Below, in pieces: positions 43,929-56,442 of a stretch of 64,000 bases of DNA (position 1 is the stretch's first letter; the number at the start of each line of letters is the position of its first letter). The stretch lies in NCBI RefSeq assembly GCF_000143415.4, contig NW_003314362.1, positions 470,657 to 534,656 of the forward strand, written 5' to 3'. The DNA comes from Selaginella moellendorffii. Lineage: Eukaryota > Streptophyta > Lycopodiopsida > Selaginellales > Selaginellaceae. The notes under the pieces were generated by a model, which saw nothing but the letters and a program-made list of their open reading frames with translations, did no database searches and was not told where the DNA came from. A program made the position numbers and the translations under genes.

Positions 43929-46438
43929 CCAATCCAACTAAAGTAAGATTTTCCCTGCTAGAGCGCTTCTACCACCGGGGAAGCTTGTCGATCATCTTTT
44001 CACGGCACCAAAATGCTGGAACTTCAATCCCGCTGGAGCCACGCTCGCTAGCTCCTAAACAACCGATCGCTTGCCTGACAAGATCCCCAGAAATGTAGCT
44101 CCTCCTCGTCAAGAACCCTAATCTTCGGGTGTAAAGAATATACCTAGCATATTCAGGTATCATTTAAGATATTCCCTAAAGTAAATCACTGTTTAACATT
44201 AATTTTATTACTTAGACCTTACACTTTAACGCTTCTAGAGTATAAAGAGTACTTTAGTTCCATGTAACACGTTCATGTTTTTTTCAGGTTCAGGTTTGTC
44301 CATCAATTGGATTTGTATTAAAGAGAAAAAAAACTTCATATTACTCACTGATGGTTGATTTGGCCAAAAAGGCCATATCGTTCATGCTCCAGGTTGTGCT
44401 GGAAAAAAAGAAATTCAATTTGAAATTAATAGAGCACACTTGGCATTATATGCCTAATTTCTCCTAGTAGCATCCTAAGACTGACAAATGGCCTGGTTAA
44501 GAAAGTGAATTAGACACTCAGAAGGCATGGAGTGATCAGCATCAAACCCATAACAGGAAGCAAGACAAACTCCCACCCAAATAACGTGCTAGACTGAGAG
44601 ATGCTAGTGGACTTCTGTGGCAGTGAAACATAAGCAAGTTGCAATTAGAATTAGTATTACATACTTCACAATCACAAGGTATCCGGAGGGAAAAACATGG
44701 TTAGAGTATTTAGACTAAGTGTTATTAACATTGTCTACACAATCATTAGAGTTTTTGGTAAGAGCACAAAAGTATCAAGAACGGACTTACAATGCATAAC
44801 ACTCATCAAGTAGGTGATCTAGTGTTGGTGAAGTTTCTTTGCCTTAGAGATCAATATCATAGTTTATTGCTTTGGTATATTGGATTATATTGAGCAGAGA
44901 CTCAATTGGTTTATAGATTTATTGATTGATTTGAGTGGATGGAAAATGTGATTTGCAACACATAGATATGTCTCTCAAATCCAACCATTCCATAAATAAT
45001 GATATTTGTAGTGTTAGTATATGTTTATACCATGGTAGATAAAAATTTCAATAAGCTCATGTTTAGCTCTTCTATATGTTTAAGTGAAAACCTAAGTATA
45101 TCATTCATAACATACTTAAAAATATAAGTAAGTATTGGTTAAAAAACCAACTTATGCTAGTTTGTATAATGTATTTAGTGGTGTCAAGGTATTATTTGAT
45201 ATTAATTTATTTAAAGAGCCATATTCTAAAAATTATATATATATATATATCACCTGTATAACGCCTTTATAAATATTTACAAAAGAATATGATTTTTTCT
45301 CTCATTTGCAAGAAAGACTGTAAACTAAGCTTGCCATTTTGGTTCACTTTGATAAGCAATTCTAAAAAAGTATATTATCGATTCTTTTAGTTATGCAATA
45401 CAATTTTAATATATGCTTTAAGTGTTAGCTTTGATAATAAACTTTGCATGGTTTCTTATAATTGATCTTGCTCCTTTACATGCTTGCATGGATGCAAGAA
45501 GTTGTGGGCTTGAAGTAATTGCAAAGGAATTCTGTTTAATTCCAATGAGAGATCTTATAATGGCATGCTTTTGAAGTCCTTGGAATAGAGTGATATATAT
45601 ATTTTTGTGTTGAATATATAGCAAGCAATATGTGATTGTAAATTTTGGGGGGAGGTGTATCTGGGTGTGTGGCATGGCAAAAAATTATAATGTATTGCAA
45701 GATATATAAATTTAAAACATATATATGCTTCAATTGTTTAAACATATATGTGACTCATAATATAATGTTTGGACACAATTCTTTTTTCAAGGTATGTATA
45801 TATTGGCATGCATGTGACATTAGTGCCACTTCATGTGCCATAATCCATGTCAGGCTATTTTGCCATGGTTTAAGCTTTGGTGTCTGAGGAGTTCAATCTC
45901 ACCTTAATTTTACTCATGGAGAAAATTGATCCTTGCACATTTCTGGGTGGGCAGCTCAAGAAGTTTAACCTCTCTACAAATTTCTTCTGAAGTCTTGAAT
46001 AGCTGTTGTGCATTGTGTTGTGTATTAAGCAAGATCACCATTTGGAGGAGCTTATCCTTGGCAGAAACATCTCCAACCATATCCCTCCATCAATCAATTG
46101 AACTCCTTAACACCTCCTCTTGATATGGCACTACTGCACCACTATCCATCACATGCTCAAAATCCAGGCTCAATGAGATAGATAAAAAAGATTAGAAGAA
46201 TTAGAAGGTCTCCATCAATCTTCTCCTTAGTAGGCAATGGCATCATACCAAAAGGATCTCAAGTGATAGCAACTTAGGTTAATCAAGAGACACTCTTTCT
46301 CACCAATTGAAGTTAAAATCCATAAGAATCTCTCATAGATCATATGATTCCATTGTGGAGGGATAGCCATGTTGTCATGGATGGCATCTCTATGAGTGAT
46401 TTTATAACAATCATGCAATGGAGGCCATGAAGTTCACA
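43929..46438. other. AT-rich intergenic with weak retroelement traces
   Basis: AACCCTA at 44114-44120 lies about 190 bp upstream of EME1. At about 44740-44900 one plus-strand frame reads HQVGDLVLVKFLCLRDQY, reminiscent of the C-terminal part of Ty3/gypsy integrases, but it is isolated. The rest holds no recognisable gene. A short TA microsatellite is at about 45235-45252. Confidence 0.4.
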
Positions 46439-47544
46439 TGTTATAAATGTGATTGTGGGTATCGAAAATTATATGTCAGTAAATTTTTTCAGATATTCTT
46501 TCCTTACTGCCATGATGATAAAAGATTGATATTGTTTGTCCCCTTTTCAACCTCTTTTGTTAAATGTTAGTAAATTAAGTTTAGTATCTATACTTAGCCA
46601 AATAAATATAAAGTAGAAACTCCTATATATTTGCTGTTGAGCATACTTGGCTTGACTCTTAATTTTCTTTTGGTCCATCTTGCACTAACTTGACAAAACC
46701 CTTGCCTATTGAGACTAATCTTTTAATATTGCTACATAATAACTTATCATGTTCGCCAAACACCCTCATTATCATGTCCCATATATTAATCCTGTTCTTT
46801 TCCAATTACTATTTATGGAAAGTTTCTAGATTAGTGAGTAAGGCATATTTATGGAATGTAGAAATTGTCTTAAACACGATAGTGTTGTTTTTATGTCTAA
46901 ATTCCTAATCTAGCATCATTCTATATTTAGTAAATTTTTATGATTGTCCTAAAGATTAACTCTAGGACTGGGGTGAAAGCTAAAAGTGTTCCTCAAAGCG
47001 TCAAAATGTATAGTATGGATAAAAGGTAGATCAAGTATGGTTGACCAACCTAAGGCATAGTACTACTTATGTATTTGTATTTATTTTGTGTCCAAATTAG
47101 GTTTAAGCTTAAACTTCATACCATACTAGCAAGTGGATTACTTATATCCTTACATTAAGCCACTGGTATACTAACATTGTGCCAAATTCCATTTGGCTCT
47201 ATTTTTCATGCTAGTCCTAGCATTACGATGCTAGATGCTTTAAAATTGTTCTAATATCACTCTGTGCTTTTGCTCATTCATTCATTGGGTTATACGCTTA
47301 GAAGTCGTTCTAAGCTCCTACTCTTTCGCCCTTTGGGTTGTACACTCATAAATTATATTGTACTCCACTTCTTTTGCTCTTTGGCTTTATGGTTAAGAGT
47401 TTGGCTCCATCCTTTCATTTAGAGGTCCAAAGCTCTAAACTTTGGGTTTTGTTTTGCTGCCCTTAGATATATGGCCAAGGCTAGGTTTCATTCCATCTAT
47501 AGTAAATCACTATAGGGTAAAGGGTGAAAGACATATGTATTACA
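46439..47544 (+). mobile_element. Solo LTR of the LARD-like family
   Basis: It starts TGTTATAAATGTG (aligned with TGTCGCAAATGTG, the complement of the 3318 end) and ends ATGTATTACA. It is inverted relative to the 2595, 8310 and 17555 copies. The flanks are TCACA (46434-46438) and TCATA (47545-47549), an imperfect 5-bp target-site duplication. No PBS, PPT or interior follows on either side. Confidence 0.75.
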
Positions 47545-49281
47545 TCATATCATGCAATGGAAATCAATCTTTGATGCAATTAACAAATACACTTTATTTG
47601 TTTTATTTGCAAATAAAATGTTGAGTGAGAGAAAAAAAAACTGCCATTTACCTTGCTCTAGATAGTGCATACAGTCTCTCGTTAGATGTATGGATCTCCA
47701 CAAACATATAGTGAAAGCTTTGTGTCTTGTGCTTTCCACTTGTAGCTCGTAAAAAATGATCTCTGTTCCACACTTTTTGCACTCAACAAACCTTGACAAA
47801 CCATTTAGTGCATTTTTAAAAGAAAAGGAAATGAAGCCACATGGTCAATCTTCCCATATTGGACAATTGCCTTCTTGCTGGCAGTACCAAACTATCCATA
47901 TGAGTAGAATTGATAAAATCTTCACCAGCTGTCTCATGCTTCTTCATGGAGAAATGCTTAAGCTTTGGCAGTCCTAAGTCTCACAAGAGCTGGCAAGCCA
48001 TGCAGTTTGACTGGTTGGTGCCTCCAGACAAAGGTCTCTCTTTTGTTGCTACATATTTACAAGTGCAGTAAGCAATTGAGATAAACAGAAACCAACAATT
48101 GCATGAGACTCAGTGACAGTCCTGGAAAAGAAATCATCCTTGGAGTCTAGAGCAGTGGCTGGAAGTTTGGATGCTCTCAAATGAAACGGATTGTGCCATC
48201 TGACAACCCCCAAGTTAAGAGGCTTGAGATTGATCCCAAAGTTCTCAATAACTTCTTCAACTTCCAGATAACTTATCAAGTGGTTGACCTCTAACATGCT
48301 CCCATCTTTCCTACTGTCACATTTGCTCAAGCTATAGTCCAAGCTCTCTTCATAGTAAACTCTATGGGAACCACCACCTCCTTTGGAATTCTGATGACTT
48401 GAGTTCTAGTCCAAGCTCTCATCCTGGTAGTGATTGGTGGTAATAACTATCATGCTTTCAATAGTGTCTCACTGACAAAGATCTTACTCAGTCGCCATCT
48501 AAGGAAAGATCTTTCAATGCACTAGACACAATGCTCTCAATGTATTCTTAGTGACATCACTTTGTATGGGATGACATGCTTGTCATGCCCCATACATACA
48601 TGGCATGTAAATATTATACAGACAATCAAGTTTTCAATTGCTATTATAGCAATCAAAAAGTGATTGTGTGCATAATATTTTTGCAACTCAAAACAAAATA
48701 AAATAAATCATACTCACATATGCAATCACATAATCATTGTCATATGAATAATCTTTGATAGAATTAGTCATAATATTTTTATAGTGAGCTTGAGCTATTT
48801 GACAACATGCAAGTCATACTTGTTACTTTCTCTTTAAGTTGTTTTTAGTGTTTCAATAATCATGTTAAGAATATGTAACCCAAGAAGAAAACGTTACTAT
48901 ATAGTATAGGAAAGTGCTTTCGATTGCATGTCTTGAATGAGAGTGACCAATCCCTGGAAATGCCCTAAATCAAACCATTGGTTCCCAATTTGAGCTTCAC
49001 ATTCACAGGCTTTTACTATGTTGATCATGGCTTGCTTAAATATAAAACTTATGTAGAAAAGGAACAAGAAGAAAGAAGAGAAAATTGACCACTCATGGAA
49101 TGTTGGAGTTGCCTTTGAAAATTCGTCGCCATGATCAAGACGTGATAATCGTGTGCCACAGTAAGTCAAAGAAGTCGAGTTCTTTTTGAACAATCTTTGA
49201 CTATAAATTGGCAGCTTTGTCGCCAAAGAATTTCACACGTCCACTTCATATAGTTAGTAATTGTCCAATCTGAAGGCTCAG
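47545..49281. other. Intergenic; one unassigned 97-codon minus-strand ORF
   Basis: A minus-strand frame at 48049-48342 contains MLEVNHLISYLEVEEVIENF and RWHNPFHLRASKLPATALDS; I do not recognise it and it may be TE-derived. At 49201-49208 a TATAAATT element lies about 80 bp before the BAHD start and could be its TATA box. Confidence 0.4.
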
Positions 49282-50709
49282 ATGGAAATAGCTCCAGAAA
49301 ACGAGAGCAAACTTCCTATAGTTCGTGTGGAGAAAGTGTTGCTAGTCAAATCCAAATCCAAATCCATCGTGAGGGACGATGCTATTTCACCAAGGATCAT
49401 GTTTCTCAGCAGCATCGACCAGCGATTTGGAGCTTACCAGCGCAATCTCCTTGTTTTCTCGGCCCCCGAAAATCCCGAGGTGGTCTCTTCCGGGATCAAG
49501 CACGCCATGGAAGAACTTCTCGTGAGCCATGATTTCTTCTCCGGGAGGTTTCAGCGAAACCATCTCACACAAAAGCTTGAGATCCGCTGCGATGACTCTG
49601 GGGCGATCCTGGCTAGTGCTAGAGCTGATCTCCGCCTCGAAGGCTTGCTCGCTACCATGGATTCCATCTCCCATCTTTTCTTTTGCTTCCCAGTGGACGC
49701 TCGATCGATCGAAGAGCTCCCAATGCTCACGATCCAGGTAAAGAACGTCATCGATCGCTTTGTTCTTCTTTATACGTTTTGGATGTAGGTGACTGGATTG
49801 AGCGGCGACACTGGATTTGCTATCGGTGTGCTGTGCCATCACGCCATCACCGACGCTACCTCGGGGATCAGTTTTCTCTCCAATCTGGCATCCATTGCTC
49901 GCGGCGCTGGTCTCCTCTTCCATCCCAACTCCGATCGCAGCGTCTTCAAGGCCAGGCATCCTCCCCAACCCAGCTTCCCCCACCATGAATTCATCCATCA
50001 CCCAAATCTGGATTCCAGCCGCTATGCGATCACGCTGGAATCCGCCATTTGCGTCGGCGAGCGATCCAAGAGAGCGTCAGGAGAGATCAAGCGACGCAAG
50101 GCCTTTCATTTCTCATTTGAAACACTAACCCATCTCAAGAACAGCGTGCTTGCAAGTGTACCGCGCGGTTGCACCACGTTTGAAGCGCTGGCGGCGTACG
50201 TCTGGCGGTATGCCGCGCGGTACTCCAAGAAGGTGCCTGAGGAGACCTCGCGGCTTCGATTCGTACTGGACATCCGCCGCACGGTACAGCCGCCGCTAGA
50301 CGCGACGTTCGTGGGGAACGCGATCTACTGGGCTCACGCGGAGATGACGCAGCGCGATTTGGTGGGCGAGCCGCTCGGGGCGGCGGTGATCGAGATCCAG
50401 CGCGCGCGCGCGCAGATCACCGACGAGTACCTGCGATCCGGGTGGGATTTCCTGGAAGAGAATCGCGATTTCTGGTACTCGTCGGGGAATTGCGACGTGG
50501 GGATCAACGCTTGGCCGCGCGCGATGCTGGGCGCGCGGGAGCTGGATTTCGGGTGGGGCAAGCCGTGCCGCGCGGTGTTCCCGCTCGATCCAGAGACGAG
50601 CACCGTCATGTTTGTGCCCGTGGATGGCGGCATCGATGTCTCGCTGTGCCTCTTTCCACATCAGTTGGAACAGTATAGCGATTTCGTGCCTACATTCGCG
50701 AAGCAATGA
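49282..50709 (+). CDS. BAHD-family acyl-CoA-dependent acyltransferase
   Basis: Two exons (49282-49737 and 49789-50709) give 458 residues, the usual BAHD size. These cytosolic enzymes transfer acyl groups from CoA thioesters to alcohols or amines in specialised metabolism, e.g. hydroxycinnamoyl transfer. The catalytic HxxxD motif is present as GVLCHHAITDATSG just after the intron, and the structural DFGWG motif as LDFGWGKPC near the C-terminus. FEALAAYVWRYAAR and GNAIYWAHAEM match conserved blocks. The substrate cannot be told. The start is the ATG at 49282; upstream codons are in frame but have no ATG. The coding part is far more GC-rich than its TE-rich surroundings. The intron is at the position commonly seen in this family. 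Confidence 0.92.
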
Positions 50710-51310
50710 TAGCGATTTCGTGCTCACATTCGCGAAGCAACCAAGATCTTGGTTGGCGCCCACCATTCCCTATGTTGTCTTGTCACGAACTTTCCTTCCA
50801 TAGAAGTTCTTGCAAGTAAGGTCTTTCCTGGTCCTCAAAGAACGCGGAATCTGCTATGCTGCCAGTGCTTGACACTGAATCCTCCACTGATCGAGAGTTA
50901 TCCTTGTGCGACTGAGAATTTCGCCCACAGACGTTTTAGTGGTCGTCAAATGTACCATTGTCGATTATAGCTTCATTCACAAACTAATTAGTTAACTAAT
51001 TAAACTAATTAGGCGTGGCGCTGTAAAGATTGTCAGGCAGGAGAGCAACTTCTTTTGCCAAATGATTAATGACTATGGAGTATATTAGGCCAAACAAAGG
51101 TTTAGGATTTATTTTAAAAAGGTGTTTGTGCCTGATTCCAAGAGCAAGGATGGCAACCAAGCTTCAGCTCCTCCTTTAGTATTTCTATGCATCATTCTCA
51201 AACTTCCTTTTTAACATGTCGTTCTTTGTCATTGTACCCACGGCCACATCATGTAAGTGATTTCATTTCCATATAAACTCAAATGCTGAAGTCAATCAAA
51301 TGCCAAACAT
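50710..51310. other. 3' flank of the BAHD gene, nothing recognised
   Basis: Just after the stop a 30-base tract containing ATAGCGATTTCGTGC and TTCGCGAAGCAA repeats the last codons of the gene. The rest has no recognised feature. Confidence 0.5.
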
Positions 51311-51771
51311 TTGGGTGGAGGACCTCTTTTCAGCGGATTGACTGTGGGAGTGGTAACTCTCATCTCATCTATGGTGATTCCACTCTCCAACCTGCCAAAA
51401 TTTAAGAGAAAGTATGGCCCAACTCTAGACTTGTCATTGGTTTCCCTGCTTCTTGGCCATATCATCTTGCAGACCGGACCAAAGTTCTCTACCTCATTCT
51501 GGTGGGGCGTATGGTAAATGGGATTGGTTTTACCGGGTGGTTCTTTGTGAAAAGGTATTATACAGATCCCTGTATTGTTGGTATTGAAAGGCAGACAATG
51601 TGCACAAGCTTGCTCATTCTCACCCAGACCCTGGGAATGGTTACAATCTTTGGAGGAGTTCTTGCAGAGATTCCTGTGGAAACATTGTTGTTCAACAAAA
51701 ACACATCACCTGGCTGGTTCATGGCGGTGGTGTGGAGTGTCTTTTGGTTTGCTAGCAAAACTTTTGTTTAA
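51311..51771 (+). pseudogene. Broken multi-pass membrane protein ORF, family unknown
   Basis: Two overlapping frames (51311-51517 and 51502-51771) read as one hydrophobic protein of about 150 residues with four or so membrane segments (GVVTLISSMVIPLSNLP; SLVSLLLGHIILQTG; LILTQTLGMVTIFGGVLAEI; WFMAVVWSVFWFASKTF). A one-base shift at about 51515 breaks it, in FWWGVW/MVNGIGF. There is no ATG at the start. I do not recognise the family. It could be a pseudogene, a sequencing error, or an exon of a gene I cannot complete. Confidence 0.45.
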
Positions 51772-52568
51772 AGACATGCTCTAGGTTTGCTTTCTCTGTT
51801 TAGTTGATAGTTTTTGATTGCTATTATTTCTCCAGCTTGATCAACACCATAACAATCACTCAATGGTCTACATGGTTTGCTAGTTCTTAACTTTGTTTTA
51901 TATGTCTTTCCAGCCTAATCATCTAGAGAACCTTGCCCTAGTTCATCCAGTATTTACTTCCAAACTTGTTTTTATAATAAGAGGTCTTTTATTATTTTTT
52001 CCATATTAATTAATATAAACTTGAGTTTATCTTCTATTACTCGGCTTGGTGCCACACTTTGCCATTTACATTTGCATCATGTGGCAAAGCTAGTTTTTAT
52101 TCTTTATAGCAACAGCCATACACACGCATGTGCATGAGATGAGGCAAACCTAATTGTGCATATAGGTGATCTCAAGTTTGAGTGTAATCATTGCGGGTGG
52201 TGATAAGTTAAGCTTTTGTCCTCATCCTTAGTATGGACTAATTGCAGCATAATTATGCCAAGTGTGATTTTAAGGTTTTTTTTTGTCTCATACTTCTTAA
52301 TATTTCTTCCATTTCTCTCACTTTTGTTCTTCTTTGTTCCTTTACTTTTACCTCTACTTCTATCATTTTCGTTTCCCCATTACTTCTTTTTATGTTTTTG
52401 TTTTGTTCCTCTATTCCTTCTTTAGATCCCTTTGATAATTTTTGTGTTGTAGCGGTTAATTGGCTCATGAAAGAGTATATCAATTTCTTTGAATTTAATT
52501 TATTGTGTAGGGCTAAGATTGCAACATATCATCCTATTCCAACTAGGGATACTCGTTCAATCAAAGTT
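51772..52568. other. AT-rich intergenic up to the assembly gap
   Basis: T-rich low-complexity DNA. An ORF of 76 codons on the minus strand and a plus-strand T-rich ORF are compositional. It may include eroded 5' parts of the gypsy element. Confidence 0.4.
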
Positions 52569-52668
52569 NNNNNNNNNNNNNNNNNNNNNNNNNNNNNNNN
52601 NNNNNNNNNNNNNNNNNNNNNNNNNNNNNNNNNNNNNNNNNNNNNNNNNNNNNNNNNNNNNNNNNNNN
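52569..52668. other. Assembly gap, exactly 100 N
   Basis: A run of exactly 100 N, the conventional placeholder for a gap of unknown size. It lies immediately before the RT region of the gypsy remnant, so the true missing sequence is probably retroelement. Confidence 0.99.
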
Positions 52669-55600
52669 TGTTTCTACATTAATTATCATCCATTAAACAA
52701 AGTGATGATCTCAAATATATACCCTCTTCCTCACACTGCTGATATCTTGGATCATCGGAGGAGATCTTACTTATGGGTATTAGTAAGTGCCAATGGCTAA
52801 AGGAGATATTCTTAAAACTGTTTTTCATATATTGTTTGGTCTATATAAATTATGGTGATGCCATTTGGTTTGAACAATGTTCCAGCAACTTTTTAATAGA
52901 TGATGGATGAAATTCTTTATAATATGCCAAAAGTGACTGTTAACTTCATCAATGATGCCTTGATCCACTCAGAGGGGGTGTGGGAGAAACACATCTGTGA
53001 AGTTCATAAAGTGTTGGATTGGTTATGGGAAGTTGGTTTAAAGTTGAAGTAATCGAAGTGCATATTTGGGTCCAAGGAAATGACTTATTTTAGGTATTGT
53101 ATTTCTTATGAGGGTTTGTAAGTTGATCCTAACAAACTTGTGGCTGTTCTTAAGTGCTCTATTCAGAAGTGTGTGAATGATGTGCAACACTTTCTAGGCA
53201 AGGTGTAATATCTTGGTCATTTTGTTAATCATTTTTCTAATTGCATTGCACTGTTGCAAGTGTTGCTAAAATCATTAACGTTGTCTTTCATTTAATTTGT
53301 GGACTATGAGCAGGTATTTATAAATCTCAAAAATCTATTGACGATTCCTCCAATTTTGCCATATCTTAACTACACTCAGCCTTTTATTTTCTATGTGGAT
53401 GCTTTTGATATTGGTCTTAAAGGTATGTTAATGCAAAAAAGCCCGAGTGTGCTTAATCAGCGCTATCCCATTGTATATATCAACTGTACATTACAAGCAA
53501 TGGAGATGAACTACTCCACAACAAAGAATGAGTGTTTAATAGCAATTTGGGGCTTTGAGAAACTTCATGCATATCTATATGGTTCTCAGATATTACTAAA
53601 AGGTGATTATGTTGCAATTACTTCATTATTAAAGTGGAAGAACTTAGTTGGTTATACTACTTGGTAGGTTTTAAAACTTTATATATATATGATTTTGATG
53701 TTATTCATCATTCAGAGAATTCTATATATGATGCTAATGCTTTTTCTTAAGCTCCTCTTCCTTCTTTACTATTTTTTCATGTTTCTAACGAGCCTATTAT
53801 TCTAGCATTTATAGATTTTTTGGATTATAATTCCGTGCTATTGGCAGGTATTGTATTTGATGTTCAGTGTCAAGATTTACCTTCTCTTGATGAGGTTCGT
53901 GAGGCTTAAAAGATTGGATTGTGGGTTCAAAGGCTTTGCAATAGGTTTAAGAATTTTATATCACTATTGATGAATTGTCATTTTGGCATTTACATTTTCA
54001 ATATCTATTGCGAATGTGACTATGGGTATCAAAAATTACTTGTTAGCTAATCATTTCAGATATTCTTTCCTTATTATCATAACGGTAGAAGGTTAGTATT
54101 GTTGATTCCTTTTATGACCTCAGTGTTAATAAATTGGTTTTAGGATCTATACTTAATAAGATGAACATAAAGTAGGAACTCCTATGTGTTTCTCTCCTAA
54201 CTATAATGGTATTGGTTCCATATTTAAATTCATAATTCATATTTAATAAGTTTTAAATATATCCTAACTTTTGGTACTAAGGGTGAAAGTCTAAAGTGTG
54301 TATTCCTCCATGGGAGCTATGGGGGGTTTCAGATGTATAATAAAGATAATGCATAAGTCAGGCATAGTTGACCAACTTGAGGCATAATTTAACTCCCACT
54401 TTATGTGTCTATTCTTGTTTTGTGTTCAACTTGGGTGTAAACCCAAATTCCATACTATGCTAGCTAGTAGAGTATCCATATCCTTGTATTAAGCCACCAG
54501 TATGTTGAAATAGCATTAGATTTCATTTGGCTCTATTTTATGTGTTAGTTTTGGCATTAAGATGTTAAATGCTCTAAGACTGTTTTTATATTATCTTATG
54601 CTTTTGTCCCTTCACTGCTTGAGTTGAGTGCACATGAGTTACTCCATGCTTTGGTTCCTTGTAAGCTTGAGGTTTTGGCTCTACTCCATTTAATAGCCCA
54701 AGACTTTGAAACTCAGGTTTCACTCCATTATCCTTGGACATGTGGCATATGGCATGTGGCTTGAGACATGTGGCATATAGAGGGTTTAAATTCCACTTTA
54801 TAATTATCCTATGGTAAATCACTATAAGATAAAGGGTGAGAACCACGTGTGCTACAATATCGCCTTGTGAATAGTTTTCTTTATTTTGTAGGGATAAATC
54901 TTGATGATCATTTATGGCTGGTGGTACTTTCAATCTTTATTTTATGCTTTCTTCATGCCTACCATGATTCTCTTATTCTTGGTAAACATATGGGATATCT
55001 TCATGTGACTGAGAAGTTACATAAGTCCTTTTATTACCCAAAGATGCAATGTAATGTTATCCGGTATATGTGTAGATGCACTTGGTGCTAAACTCGTAAT
55101 ACTCCTCTTTTGTGCTACAGAAGGATAATTAGAGTCACTTATAATTTCCCATTCATTTGAGTTGTTGGCATTTGATATGATGAGGCCTTTTCCATGGTCG
55201 ACTGTTAGCAATGAATATGTTATTATTGCTTTTGGTTATTTAACTTGTTGAGTGGAAGTTAATGCTTTTGTTACTCGATTGAGGAAGAAGTATTTAATAA
55301 CAGTTGTAAACATAATCGTGTTTTAACATTCTTATTTGGAGTGAATTCTTTTGGCTAATGGTCTCGCATTTATAGTTGAGGCATTTCATGTTTTGATGTC
55401 TTGGTTGGGGATATGCCACACTTTCACGAGTGTTTATCATCCACAATCAAATGGTTTGGTGAAATAACTCATTTGCATTTTCAAAAGGATAATCGTGAAG
55501 TATGTGAACTTTTAGTATTTGGATTGAGATGGTTATTTGCCGTCTCTTTGGTATGCATATATTATAATGGTGCAAAGTTTTATTGGTGCTTCATAATATA

Positions 55601-55960
55601 AACTCATACATAGTCATAATCTAATACTATTAATGGAGTTGAATTTACCTTTGCGATTGTCACGAACTGTCAATGTTAAGTCTTGGGATTAATACTTGAT
55701 GAGATTTTTTCACTTATCCGAATAAAGTTTATTGAACATAGTGGGACAACAACATCACAACAACTCCCATCATTGTTCACTTATAAAGTACAAAGTGGAT
55801 GATTTAATGTTAGTCCATTTTCCCAATTTTACAATATGGGGTTTGTCTAAGGGGTTCTTTTTTTAGGGGAAGAAACTGTATTAGGTGTTGTAGCAAGTTG
55901 GACTGTAAACTTATAAAGCTTAGCATAATGTCTAACAAACTAATCTTCTACAAATTATGC
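52669..55960 (+). mobile_element. Decayed Ty3/gypsy retrotransposon pol
   Basis: In plus-strand order: an RT fragment with INYHPLNKVMISNIYPLP right after the gap and VMPFGLNNVPATF (about 52858); a degraded active site reading NFINDALIHS in place of YLDDILIFS; an RNase H-like piece in the frame 53299-53667 (FIFYVDAFDIGLKGMLMQ; YSTTKNECLIAI). After an interrupting solo LTR comes an integrase zinc-finger region (GYLHVTEKLHKSFYYPKMQC, then CRCTWC near 55085) and a YHPQSNGLV block near 55430. Stops and frameshifts are frequent, and the RT active site has lost an Asp. No flanking LTRs were identified; the 5' part is lost in or before the gap. Confidence 0.85.
54006..54856 (+). mobile_element. Solo LTR of the LARD-like family nested in gypsy pol
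   Basis: It starts TATTGCGAATGTGAC and ends GTGTGCTACA, matching the inverted LTR family. A perfect 5-bp target-site duplication ATATC flanks it (54001-54005 and 54857-54861). It sits between the RNase H and integrase parts of the gypsy remnant, so it inserted after that element and then lost its interior by LTR-LTR recombination. Confidence 0.9.
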
Positions 55961-56442
55961 ATGTGTAACAGTTGAAATGCTTCATATAAAAAGATAAGGA
56001 AAAAATAGCATCATCTACAAATCTATTAATGCCTTTTCCTAATATTCTTCCAGATTCTGGCTCATCCACAATAAAACCTTAACTGTTTTTCATCATTCCA
56101 AGATAAGGGGATGATGTGAAGTCCAAATTTACAAATACAATGCTTTATATTAATATTAGCATAATGAGATTTTGATAATTGTTATATTGATTTCAATCTA
56201 AACCATTCCCTCTTATATATAAATTAGGGATGTTGTGTGCACATTTTTATATTCTACACTCACATCTATTTTTTTAATACTTAATTAAATTTAAAACTTA
56301 ATATTATTACATCTTTTAAAATATAAATCCTAAAGAAAATGATAAGGTTATAACCTTTAGTTTTAAATTTTAGTTTTACTTATTTATGGGAACAATTGCC
56401 AACAAAAGAATTGGTGGCCTCTGAAAAGAATTTGATAGCCAG
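55961..56442. other. AT-rich intergenic, nothing recognised
   Basis: AT-rich sequence downstream of the DUF707 stop and of the gypsy remnant. No feature recognised. Confidence 0.5.
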
